From positions 230,767 to 263,250 of the forward strand of contig NZ_GG770557.1 in NCBI RefSeq assembly GCF_000164135.1: a stretch of DNA of 32,484 nt. The letters run 5' to 3'. This document shows positions 7,183-14,596 of this stretch, piece by piece. A model generated the notes under the pieces. The model had not been told where the DNA came from. It was given only the letters and a program-made list of their open reading frames with translations, and did no database searches. The first letter of the stretch is position 1, and every line of letters begins with the position of its first letter. The DNA comes from Mycobacterium parascrofulaceum ATCC BAA-614 (GTDB lineage Bacteria; Actinomycetota; Actinomycetes; Mycobacteriales; Mycobacteriaceae). Position numbers and translations under genes: made by a program.

Positions 7183-7662
7183 GTGTCCGAGATTTGGTGG
7201 AGCCTCGCCGGCACCGACAAACACTGCGATTTGTATGCCCCAGGGCATTGGGTGCACTGGATCCAGCACAAGCTCTCGGTCCGGGCCCCGGGACCCGTGA
7301 TCCCAGTGACCGCATCCGTCGATGACGACGGTGTGGTGGTGCTGGAGGGCAATGGCTTGTGCGTGGTGGCGTGGAATCACCGTCCGGCCCTGGTCCATAC
7401 CGCGCTGCGGCACTCGGGCGGATCGGCAAGGTGGGAACCGCGTTGGCACCTCCTCGTGGTGCCGACCGGGACGCTCGTCGACGGGGCGAGCAACGAATTC
7501 AGCCTCGCGGCCGCACACGAAAAGCGCGGCTGCTCCGTTACCCGCACTACCAACCCTGACCACCTTGTTCCTCGCATGCCGGCACCGACGAATGTGCCGC
7601 CCCTGCGCATGACGACGCGCTATGCGGCAGGGCTGCCAAAGCGGTTACGCAAGAGGAAGTGA
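7183..7662 (+). CDS. Hypothetical protein under riboswitch-like leader
   Basis: 159 residues from a GTG at 7183; AAGGAG lies five bases upstream and decides the start. Not recognised. The sequence begins SEIWWSLAGTDKHCDLYAPG and has several short hydrophobic strands (VIPVTASV, VVVLEGNGLCVVAW, WHLLVVPTG), which suggests a beta-rich soluble fold. The last 35 residues are proline- and arginine-rich and end in RLRKRK, a possible nucleic-acid contact. No signal peptide or membrane helix. The gene is preceded by the palindrome array and by leader copy B, so its expression is probably tightly controlled. No function is proposed. Confidence 0.6.
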   Translation: MSEIWWSLAGTDKHCDLYAPGHWVHWIQHKLSVRAPGPVIPVTASVDDDGVVVLEGNGLCVVAWNHRPALVHTALRHSGGSARWEPRWHLLVVPTGTLVDGASNEFSLAAAHEKRGCSVTRTTNPDHLVPRMPAPTNVPPLRMTTRYAAGLPKRLRKRK

Positions 7663-7753
7663 GCGGTCGGCTGTGGAGTCGTGCGAACGCCTACCAGCCC
7701 GGTCGATCCGGCCGCCCAGGTAGGCGGAAATGGCCAATGGCCAAACACGCCAA

Positions 7754-7860
7754 GTCGACTTCGACCACCACTCCGGCCTTCAACCTTCACGAACTGGCCA
7801 TCAACACCGACCTCGGCCAAAATGCCCGGGGACGTAAAACGCGAATTACGGTGGCTTCTT
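7754..7860 (+). pseudogene. Relic of a cytochrome P450 gene start
   Basis: From 7754 the DNA reads GTCGACTTCGACCACCACTC, identical over 22 bases to the intact P450 gene at 11255-11276. The likeness continues, with a 2-base and a 1-base deletion, through TTCAACCT, GCCATCAAC, AAAATGCCCGG, ACG.GAA.TACGG.GGCTTCT to about 7860 (11366 in the intact gene). Both deletions break the frame. It covers roughly codons 12-49 of a P450. It lies in the leader of the gene at 7941. It could come from a lost paralogue or from a partial duplication of the gene 3.5 kb downstream. Confidence 0.75.
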
Positions 7861-7940
7861 ACGGGCCACATAGCCGACAGGCGAAAGACCCAGCAAAACA
7901 GCAATCGGCCCCACTCGAAGAGCACGACGCAAGGAGCAAC

Positions 7941-8690
7941 ATGAACAGCCCGAGCGAACCGACCTCTGCCGACTGGGACTTCCCCACCCTCGCTCACGTG
8001 TGGGACTACCGAAGCAAGGCGATCATCGCGGGCGCTGACCGGCTCGAGGCCCTTACCCCGCCCGACCGGGCGCGCTCGCTGGAGGAGCTCGGCGACCGGG
8101 TGCGCACCCTCGTTCGGACACTCGACGACAGCTGGCTCGTCGCAACGGCCGTATTCATGGTCGAAGATCTCTACAAGTCATTCTTCCGCGAATTCCGCTG
8201 GTCATCGGGCGTCGCCGACTACATCGCCGGCAGTGCGGGCGTGTTCATGCGCGAGTTCACCGAGCGCGAATTTGTGCTGAACTACGTCATCGACAACACC
8301 GAGTCAGAAGCCGACCTCGCCGAGATGCTCACCTACGTGCCTGAAGTCTTCCGAGCGGCCGGCTTGCGCGTCGTCGGACCGCAACTCATGGCGCTCGAGA
8401 TCATGGAGCGCATTGAAGGCCGACCGCAAGATGTCGCCGCGCTCCCGTCCACGATTGACGAGGGCCAACACCTTGCCGAACAGTTCGTCACCCAGTGCCA
8501 CGAGGATCGCCGGTCCTACGTGTACCTCAATCTACAACTCGCCGAGGATAATTCGCGGTTGTCGCTCGACGTTGCTCTGTCGAACACCGACGCACCCGGG
8601 ACCTTAGTGGTTTTTCGCAATCAGCCCCCGGCCGCCGGCACCACGGTGGAAGTCTCCGCGCCACCCGGCGTGACGATGCCAACCGTCTGA
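7941..8690 (+). CDS. Hypothetical protein
   Basis: 249 residues from the ATG at 7941, chosen because AAGGAG lies six bases upstream; the open frame extends left to 7659 but that part crosses the P450 relic. Not recognised. The N-terminal 170 residues look helical and acidic (RARSLEELGDRVRTLVRTLDDSWLV as short pieces, then FMVEDLYKSFFREFRW). The C-terminal part has alternating strand-like stretches (YVYLNLQLAED, RLSLDVALS, GTLVVFRN) and ends in a proline-rich tail. No signal peptide, membrane helix or known catalytic motif. It is convergent with the SCO6745-like gene; the 123 bases between them show no clear terminator. Confidence 0.6.
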   Translation: MNSPSEPTSADWDFPTLAHVWDYRSKAIIAGADRLEALTPPDRARSLEELGDRVRTLVRTLDDSWLVATAVFMVEDLYKSFFREFRWSSGVADYIAGSAGVFMREFTEREFVLNYVIDNTESEADLAEMLTYVPEVFRAAGLRVVGPQLMALEIMERIEGRPQDVAALPSTIDEGQHLAEQFVTQCHEDRRSYVYLNLQLAEDNSRLSLDVALSNTDAPGTLVVFRNQPPAAGTTVEVSAPPGVTMPTV

Positions 8691-8813
8691 CCCCGACCGC
8701 GCCGAGTGCTTGGGTCAGACAGCCGGATTCAGCTGGACGACAACCCATCCGGCCTACGATGACGGCCTCAATGCGTGGAATCCCCGCTTGGATCGCGCCA
8801 ATCGGTTGGCCGT

Positions 8814-9572
8814 TCAGGTCGCGGCGCTAGCCTTCAGCGACTTCAAAACGCCGGCGCTGAGCCGGGCGAGTTCGTCGGCCTCATCTGGAGTGAGCGCATC
8901 CGCGAAAATCTCGGCCATCCGGCGGTTGGTCGCCTCCTCGACCTCGGCGTAACGCTCCCTCTTGTCCGCGCCGTCGGCCAACGGCTCCGGCCAGCCGAAC
9001 ATCGCGGCGTACTGGCGGCCCTTGTTGAGCATGTGCGCTTCGACGGGGGTGATACCCGAAATGGTGAGGGCGTTGAAATGCACACCGCCACGCAGCTCCC
9101 GCAGGATTTGCATGACCTGCAGCGCCCGCGCGGGCGCGTCGTCGGCCAGCGGCATCGTGCGCCATCCGGCATACAGCGGCAGGCCCGCGTCCGGTGCCGC
9201 CGCGATGATCTTCTCCCCCAGCGCCGCGATGCGGTCCAGGCCTGCGGCGCCGGCCAGATGTCTACGGCCGAAGCCGGCGATCTGTTGCCAGTACAGCTCG
9301 GCCGCCGCGGCCGCCCCGCGTACCGCGACGCCTTCCTCCCACAGGCCCCACAGGAGGTTGGGCTCGAACACCACGAACACCGACGTGACCGTGACGGCGG
9401 TGGCTTCCCCCAGCACTCCGCCGCGGCCGGCGACGTACCCGGCGATCGGGTTCTGGTATCCGGCCGCGGTGCTTTCGGCGAGGGTCTCGGGGTGCAGCAT
9501 GAACACCGCGACCGCTTGTTCGATGGGCAAACCCGCCGCGATGGCGGCCTCGAGCACCTCGTTGTGGCTCAT
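8814..9572 (-). CDS. SCO6745-family protein
   Basis: 252 residues; ATG at 9572 with AAGGAG about 9 bases upstream. The protein matches what I remember of the actinobacterial SCO6745 family: a GYVAGRGGVLGEATAVTVTS helix near residue 45-65, F-x-P-x-L after it, LYAGWRTMPLADDAPARALQ near 150 and a RGGVHFNALTISGITPVEAH box near 180, followed by an acidic helix-rich tail (EVEEATNRRMAEIF, LTPDEADELARL). Members are soluble helical proteins; I know of no established reaction. The 174 bases separating it from vapC hold its promoter. No sign of truncation. Confidence 0.75.
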   Translation of the reverse strand: MSHNEVLEAAIAAGLPIEQAVAVFMLHPETLAESTAAGYQNPIAGYVAGRGGVLGEATAVTVTSVFVVFEPNLLWGLWEEGVAVRGAAAAAELYWQQIAGFGRRHLAGAAGLDRIAALGEKIIAAAPDAGLPLYAGWRTMPLADDAPARALQVMQILRELRGGVHFNALTISGITPVEAHMLNKGRQYAAMFGWPEPLADGADKRERYAEVEEATNRRMAEIFADALTPDEADELARLSAGVLKSLKASAAT

Positions 9573-9746
9573 GGCTTTTCTCCTTGTCAGGCGTTTGGGT
9601 CGTGCCCATGTCCCATGTTGCGTGGGTCGACGCTACTCCTGGCGCTCGACAGTGCCCACGCTGACACCGGCGGCTCTCCAAGCGCCAGACGCCGGCACTT
9701 CTCGAGCAGCCGCTAGCCCTCCGCGCGCTTGTCCGCCGAGCTCGCG

Positions 9747-10142
9747 TTACGCCGGCGCTTCGATGACGATGCCCAAATCGGCGGCCGCTGCCGCCATACG
9801 AGTGTCATAGGTGACAACTGCGCGCAAATCCGTTCCGGCCCGTTGGGCTGCGGCGAGATGGATGGCGTCGAGCGTGCGCAGGCGGGCCGGGCGCAAGTCG
9901 GCGGCAGCGTCGAGCAGACCCCGCGTGAGGTTGATGGTGTCAAGCTGGTCCAGGATGCGGCGAGCTTGAGATACCGCCCCGGCCCCGGCGCCGGAGACCG
10001 CGCGGATGAGCTCCGTTCTGGCAAGTGCCGCGGTGAAGAGCGTGTCGGCAGCGACCGCACGCAGGTACTCTTGCAGAGCCGTCGACTCATCTTCGGCGAC
10101 AACGAGTTTGACCAGTGCCGAGGTGTCGAGGTACGTCTTCAT
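9747..10142 (-). CDS. vapC: VapC-type PIN-domain toxin
   Basis: 131 residues, the usual length of a PIN-domain ribonuclease toxin. The four acidic residues that bind the catalytic metal are visible: D6 in YLDTSALVKL, E44 in ARTELIRA, D92 in LDAIHLAAAQ and D113 in VVTYDTRM. VapC toxins cut tRNA or rRNA and stop translation. The start codon overlaps the stop of the antitoxin gene by four bases (ATGA at 10139-10142), so translation is coupled to the antitoxin. All key residues are present, so the toxin appears intact. The number within the large mycobacterial VapBC set cannot be given. Confidence 0.92.
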   Translation of the reverse strand: MKTYLDTSALVKLVVAEDESTALQEYLRAVAADTLFTAALARTELIRAVSGAGAGAVSQARRILDQLDTINLTRGLLDAAADLRPARLRTLDAIHLAAAQRAGTDLRAVVTYDTRMAAAAADLGIVIEAPA

Positions 10143-10408
10143 CGCTCCGCGGCGCGCAGGTCGGCGAGTTCTCCCGAGGCGTCGAAATCACTTGCGATGG
10201 GCTCCATGTCCCGAACGCTGCCGCCACCTGCGGCCGGCGTGATTTCCCCGGCAGCGACCATGTCCGCCCACGGATCGTCGGTAATGGGGACGAGCCGGGC
10301 GATCGGACGCCCGTGCTCGGTAATTTCGATGAAATCTCCACTGGCGGTCACCTTGGCCAGGTAGCGGCTCGCATGCTGCCGGAGCTCGCGGACGCCGATC
10401 CTTTCCAT
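10139..10408 (-). CDS. vapB: VapB-type antitoxin, Phd/YefM fold
   Basis: 89 residues. The first 45 residues have the Phd/YefM antitoxin pattern: MERIGVRELRQHASRYLAKV, then G-DFIEITEHGRPIARLVPI, which forms the DNA-binding dimer. The acidic, less structured C-terminal half (SDFDASGELADLRAAER) is the part expected to fill the toxin active site. The ATG at 10408 directly abuts a perfect palindrome, and there is no room for a ribosome binding site beyond it, so the mRNA is probably leaderless or nearly so. The complex is expected to repress its own promoter. Confidence 0.92.
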   Translation of the reverse strand: MERIGVRELRQHASRYLAKVTASGDFIEITEHGRPIARLVPITDDPWADMVAAGEITPAAGGGSVRDMEPIASDFDASGELADLRAAER

Positions 10409-10431
10409 GTGCTACACGGTAGCACTATTTA
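10409..10431 (-). promoter_or_regulatory. vapBC promoter and operator
   Basis: GTGCTAC-ACG-GTAGCAC (10409-10425) is a perfect inverted repeat with 7-base arms, lying directly against the vapB ATG. On the minus strand a TAAATA -10 box (10431-10426) abuts its other side. Transcription would therefore start within the palindrome, and a bound VapBC complex would block it. Confidence 0.75.
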
Positions 10432-10678
10432 GTTCCCCGCGTTAGCCTGAACTGGCCACCCACTCTAGGCGGGCCACGTGCGGCGGTACCCTCAGCCACG
10501 CCCGCCATGTCTACGACCGGAGATCGGACGCATCTTCGAGTTCAGTTGCGGCACTGCGCGGCTGGCGGCCAACCCCGGGGCCGCTGCCTCGACCATCAGC
10601 TACCTCGGCGAGATGCTCAGCCGCTTCGCCATTCGCGTGGCATCCTCGGCGGCGGGGAGTTGCGCCCGGCCGCCCGTT
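10432..10678. other. Intergenic stretch, no recognised content
   Basis: About 250 bases between the vapBC promoter and the 3' end of the glyoxalase-like gene. An open plus-strand frame runs through it with some protein-like composition (AAASTISYLGEMLSRF), but it has no start signal and continues antisense into the glyoxalase-like gene. It may be decayed coding DNA. Nothing else was seen. Confidence 0.4.
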
Positions 10679-11131
10679 TTACGGCCGAGGCGGCAACGCC
10701 GACAGCCACCCATCCGAAAGCAGCTCCAGCAGCTGCCCATCCGGATCCCGGATCATCGCCATCGCCTCGGTCACCGTCCCATCAACCACGACTCCCCCGA
10801 ACTCAGCCACTCGAGCCAACGCCCTAGGAAGATCGGACACCGAGAACGAGATGTGCGTCAGCCCAACCTGATCCATGACGCGCTCCCCGCCAACACGAAC
10901 CTGACGCTTCGAGTAGTCCATGAGTTCGAGCACAAACCCGTCGCGCACCAAGTACGTCGCATGGACCCCGAGCGGCTCCGGAAGCTGGACGAGCTTGGCG
11001 GTGGGGCCGTCGGGCGGATCCAGCTCCCACCAAAACCGAAACCCCAGCACGTTCTCGTAGAACCGCCGCGACCGCTCGCGATCGGAGACACACAATCCGA
11101 CATGGTTGAAGGTCGTCCGGTGACTACTCAT
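10679..11131 (-). CDS. Glyoxalase/VOC-family protein
   Basis: 150 residues from the ATG at 11131. It has the two beta-alpha-beta-beta-beta units of the vicinal oxygen chelate fold: NHVGLCVSDRERSRRFYENV and GFRFWWEL at the start, FVLELMDY near residue 70, then LTHISFSVSDLPRALARVAEFG and IRDPDGQLLELL near 95-140. Candidate metal ligands are His10, Glu68 in VLEL, His in LTHISF and Glu in LLEL, the usual H/E-H/E set. Members act as glyoxalases, dioxygenases, epimerases or resistance proteins; the substrate cannot be told. It is divergent from the P450 gene across an 88-base shared promoter region, which suggests joint regulation. Confidence 0.85.
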   Translation of the reverse strand: MSSHRTTFNHVGLCVSDRERSRRFYENVLGFRFWWELDPPDGPTAKLVQLPEPLGVHATYLVRDGFVLELMDYSKRQVRVGGERVMDQVGLTHISFSVSDLPRALARVAEFGGVVVDGTVTEAMAMIRDPDGQLLELLSDGWLSALPPRP

Positions 11132-11219
11132 CGCGGCCTTTCTCGACGGAACCCAAGAGCGTAATAATGCAAAGATAGTGCAGATAGCCGAGCGCCCGGC
11201 GCGGTGGAGGACCGACCAG
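11132..11219. promoter_or_regulatory. Divergent promoter region, glyoxalase-like and P450 genes
   Basis: The 88 bases hold both promoters. The AT-rich centre at about 11160-11185 carries the near-direct repeat TGCAAAGATAG/TGCAGATAG. TAATAAT and GATAGT could serve as -10 elements. GGAGG at 11206-11210 is the P450 ribosome binding site. No regulator gene is adjacent. Assignments of the boxes are tentative. Confidence 0.4.
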
Positions 11220-12500
11220 ATGACAACCCGACCCGACGTCACCGACGACGCCATCGTCGACTTCGACCACCACTCCGACGCGTTCAACCTCAACGAAAAC
11301 GCCATCAACGCCGAGCTGCGACAAAAATGCCCGGTCGCCTGGAACGAGAACTACGGCGGCTTCTGGTTCCTCAGCAGCTACGACGCGGTCAGCCGGACGG
11401 CCAGAGACGGCGACACCTTCGCCCACAAGTACGAGCCCCACGCCCCAGACGGCGTCGACTACCAGGGCGAGATGGGCGTCCCGCGCCCCGAAGGCCAGCC
11501 GGCCCTGGGCATCGGCGAGGTCGACGGCCCCTACCACCAGGCCCTCCGCCACGCGCTGGCCCCGTTCTTCTCCCCCGGCGCCGTCCAGAAACTCAAGCCG
11601 TTCATGGAACAGAAAGCCCATGAGTTCCTCGACCACAAGATCGAAGACGGGCGGATGGACCTCGTCCTGGACTACGCCAGCCCGGTCCCGGCCATCCTCA
11701 CCATGAAGCTGATGGGCCTGCCCCTCGACAACTGGCACCTCTACGCGAATCTCTTCCACTCCGTCATGGCCGTCCCGCAGGACAGCCCGGAGTACCTCGA
11801 CGCCATCGCCAAGGTCCCCAAGATGATGGAAGAGGTCCTCGAGTACGCGGCCGGCCGGCGGGCCAAACCGACCGACGACCTCACCAGCTTCCTGCTTCAG
11901 TTCGAGTTCGACGGCCACCGCCTCACCGACGAACAACTGCTCAACATCCTCTGGAACCTCATCGGCGGCGGCGTCGACACCACCACCTCCCAGACCGCAC
12001 TAACACTCCACCACCTGGGCACCCATCCAAACCTGCGACAACAACTCATCGACCACCCCGAGCTCTACCGCACCGCCACCGACGAATTCCTGCGCTACTT
12101 CTCGGTCAACCAAACCCTCAGCCGCACAGTCACTCACGACGTCGACCTCGACGGCCAACTCCTGAGAAAGAACGACAGAGTCGTCATCAGCTGGCTGTCG
12201 GCCAACCACGACGAGAAAGAATTCCCACAGCCCGACCAAATCATCCTGGACCGCGCACCCAACCGTCACGTCGCCTTCGGGCTCGGCCCGCACCGCTGCA
12301 TCGGCTCCCACCTCGCCCGCCTGATGGCCGAGGTCATGGTCAGAGCCGTCCTCGACCGCATCCCCGACTACCAAGTCGACGTCGAAAACGTCCAGCAATA
12401 CCTCGGCAACCCGAGCATGACCGGGCTGGGCACGCTGCCGGTCACCTTCACCCCCGGAACGAAGCGGGACCAGATGCCAGTAACCACACACAACAGATGA
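11220..12500 (+). CDS. Cytochrome P450
   Basis: 426 residues from the ATG at 11220, chosen for GGAGG nine bases upstream; a GTG at 11178 is an alternative. Typical soluble bacterial P450 length. The haem-binding loop FGLGPHRCIGSHLAR has the axial Cys360; the I-helix oxygen-activation motif is GGGVDTTTS near residue 245; the K-helix ExxR is EFLR near 300. Two-component electron supply from a ferredoxin and reductase is expected. The substrate is not predictable from sequence. The stop overlaps the ATG of the tocopherol-cyclase-like gene (ATGA at 12497-12500), so the two products probably act together. A relic of the same gene start lies at 7754-7860. Confidence 0.95.
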   Translation: MTTRPDVTDDAIVDFDHHSDAFNLNENAINAELRQKCPVAWNENYGGFWFLSSYDAVSRTARDGDTFAHKYEPHAPDGVDYQGEMGVPRPEGQPALGIGEVDGPYHQALRHALAPFFSPGAVQKLKPFMEQKAHEFLDHKIEDGRMDLVLDYASPVPAILTMKLMGLPLDNWHLYANLFHSVMAVPQDSPEYLDAIAKVPKMMEEVLEYAAGRRAKPTDDLTSFLLQFEFDGHRLTDEQLLNILWNLIGGGVDTTTSQTALTLHHLGTHPNLRQQLIDHPELYRTATDEFLRYFSVNQTLSRTVTHDVDLDGQLLRKNDRVVISWLSANHDEKEFPQPDQIILDRAPNRHVAFGLGPHRCIGSHLARLMAEVMVRAVLDRIPDYQVDVENVQQYLGNPSMTGLGTLPVTFTPGTKRDQMPVTTHNR

Positions 12501-13498
12501 CCGCCTCCTACCTGCGCTGGATCGCCGCGAACGCGGCCAAGCCATTGGTCCACGCCTATCGGCGCACCGGCGCCGACCTGCCCTTCGGCGACCCCGTGCC
12601 GTCGCACGGCACCGAAATGGAGGGCTGGTTCTGGCGCCTCACCGACGCCGCCTCCGGTCGCGTCGTAGTCGCGCTGTGCAGCGTGAACCGGCACCGCGAC
12701 GGCGACTGGGCCACCGTGGCGGTCGCGCTGCACCCCGGCGGCGTCGTGCGCTCCGCGGCCGTGGATGGCGCCCACGCCGAATCGTCCACCTTCTCGGTAC
12801 GCGCGGGAACAGCTCCCGACTGCCTCCTGGCGGCGAGCCCCGATCGGCTCCAGATCGACCTCGACGGCGTCCACCTCGATCTGCGTTTCACGGATCCGTT
12901 CAACTGGCCCAAGGCCTTTGGCGGAGGCGGCGTCTTCGCTTCGGTCCCGTTTCTGAACCAATACTGGCATCCCTACCGGCTCGGCGGAAAGGCGACCGGC
13001 ACAGTCAAATTCGGCGAGGGAAACTGGTCGTTCAGTGACGCCCGGCTGTACGCGGAACGCAACTGGGGTGCCGGCTTCCCCGAGCGCTGGTGGTGGGGTC
13101 AGGCCCACGATTTCCCCGCCGCCGACGTCTCGGTCGCCTTCTCGGGCGGCCTTCTTCAGCTCGGCCCGATCCGCAGGGACGTCACCGGAATCGTCGTGCG
13201 ACTCGGCGACCGCCTCATCCGGGTGACCCCGCCGGCGCCCGTGCGATCGGACGTCGGCGACGGACGCTGGCGCATACGGGGACGCACACTGCGCTACCAG
13301 ATCGAACTGGACGGCGACGGCACCCGCGCCGATCCGCACGTCCTACCGGTGCCGCTGCCCGCGCAGCGGCGCAACATCGACACCGACTTCGAGCACCTCG
13401 CCGGCCGATTGCATTGCAGGGTAAGGGAGTACGGCCGGGTGGTGTTCGACGGCACCTGCGAGCTGGCCGGCCTGGAGGTCGGCAGCCGGCCGGCATAG
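12497..13498 (+). CDS. Tocopherol-cyclase-like protein
   Basis: 333 residues. The middle of the protein carries YAERNWGAGFPERWWWGQAH (residues about 177-196), which closely follows the A-E-x-N-W-G-x-x-F-P-x-x-W-x-W-x-Q signature of plant and cyanobacterial tocopherol cyclases. EMEGWFWRLTD near residue 36 and DPFNWPKAFGGGGVFASVPF near 133 fit the same lipocalin-like fold. Those enzymes close the chromanol ring of prenylated quinols, but in mycobacteria no tocopherol is known and the substrate here is open. No signal peptide. Translation is coupled to the upstream P450 by a 4-base overlap, so the pair may modify one lipid or prenyl compound. Confidence 0.8.
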   Translation: MTASYLRWIAANAAKPLVHAYRRTGADLPFGDPVPSHGTEMEGWFWRLTDAASGRVVVALCSVNRHRDGDWATVAVALHPGGVVRSAAVDGAHAESSTFSVRAGTAPDCLLAASPDRLQIDLDGVHLDLRFTDPFNWPKAFGGGGVFASVPFLNQYWHPYRLGGKATGTVKFGEGNWSFSDARLYAERNWGAGFPERWWWGQAHDFPAADVSVAFSGGLLQLGPIRRDVTGIVVRLGDRLIRVTPPAPVRSDVGDGRWRIRGRTLRYQIELDGDGTRADPHVLPVPLPAQRRNIDTDFEHLAGRLHCRVREYGRVVFDGTCELAGLEVGSRPA

Positions 13499-13549
13499 AT
13501 CGACTCACGGTCCGTGCCACCTGTCACCGCCCGGTAGAGTCACGAACTC

Positions 13550-14554
13550 ATGCAGATCGCAGTGACTGGGGGCACCGGGTATCTCGGTGCGCACGTCGTC
13601 CGTGGCCTACTGAACGCCGGCCATCAGGTACGGCTGCTGGCCGAGCCCGGCTGGGACAATCCCGAACTGCTGCGCGGGCTTTCCGAATCCGGCTCGATAA
13701 CGGTCCTTACCGGCGATGTTCGCGAGTCCGATACCGTGGCGACCCTCCTGGACGACTGTGACGCCGTGCTGCACGCCGCCAGCGTGGTCGGGACCGACAA
13801 CCGGCGCGAGAACCTGATGTGGGACATCAACGCGTTCGCGACCGAGTCGGTCCTGCGGCAGGCCCACGACCGCGGGCTGGACCCGATCGTCACGATCAAC
13901 AGCTACAGCTCCCTGTTCTCGCCGGCGGTCGCGGTGATCGGGCCGGACACCCCCACCGCTTCGGGCAGGTCGGCCTACGCCAGGACGAAGGGCTACGCCG
14001 ATCGCGCCGCCCGGCGGCTGCAAGACGAGGGGGCGCCGGTGGTCATCACCTATCCGTCCAGCGTGGTCGGACCGGCCTTGGCGACGGCCCCCGGCATCAC
14101 CGAACAGGGCTGGGCGCCGATCATCCGCGCGGGGGTGGCCCCGCGGCTGCGGAACGCCGGAATGATGATGGTCGACGTGCGCGACGTCGCCGAGGTGCAT
14201 GTCGCCTCGATGCGGCCCGGCCGCGGCCCCAAAAGGTACGTGTGCGGCGGCGTGATGCTGAGCTTCGACGAGATGATCGGCGCGCTCGAGGCCGGCTCCG
14301 GACGCCACATCAGACGAGTTCCCCTGAGCGGCGGACTGTTTCGGGCCCTGGGCAGGATCGCGGACGCCGTCGGGGACCGACTGCCGCTCGGGGCCGGCTT
14401 CAGTTTCGAAGCGGCCCAACTGCTCACCGCGGCGACACCGACCGATGACTCCCGCACCCTGGCCGAGCTCGGGGTGACCTGGCGCTCGCCGCGCGAGGCG
14501 ATCATCGCGACGTTCGCGCCCCGCGGCGGAGGAGAAGCCCCGTTCCGGCCGTGA
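13550..14554 (+). CDS. Extended short-chain dehydrogenase / NAD-dependent epimerase family
   Basis: 334 residues. The NAD(P)-binding glycine motif GGTGYLG is at residues 7-13, followed by the acidic DV pair at 56-57 and the AAS box at 76-78. The catalytic set is Ser119-121 in NSYSS, Tyr143 and Lys147 in YARTK. This is the extended/atypical SDR form close to 3-beta-hydroxysteroid dehydrogenase, dihydroflavonol reductase and epimerase-like enzymes; the second half sets substrate specificity and is not diagnostic. It follows the tocopherol-cyclase-like gene by 51 bases on the same strand, so it may belong to the same pathway. It is convergent with the pseudokinase gene. Confidence 0.88.
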   Translation: MQIAVTGGTGYLGAHVVRGLLNAGHQVRLLAEPGWDNPELLRGLSESGSITVLTGDVRESDTVATLLDDCDAVLHAASVVGTDNRRENLMWDINAFATESVLRQAHDRGLDPIVTINSYSSLFSPAVAVIGPDTPTASGRSAYARTKGYADRAARRLQDEGAPVVITYPSSVVGPALATAPGITEQGWAPIIRAGVAPRLRNAGMMMVDVRDVAEVHVASMRPGRGPKRYVCGGVMLSFDEMIGALEAGSGRHIRRVPLSGGLFRALGRIADAVGDRLPLGAGFSFEAAQLLTAATPTDDSRTLAELGVTWRSPREAIIATFAPRGGGEAPFRP

Positions 14555-14596
14555 CGCCGGAAGCCGCCGAAGCGAGCCGCGCTGCGGCCCTGATGA

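Noticed and set aside
10432..10678. A decayed gene between vapBC and the glyoxalase-like gene
   Set aside because: Some protein-like composition in one frame, but no recognisable family and no start or stop signals; reported only as an intergenic stretch.
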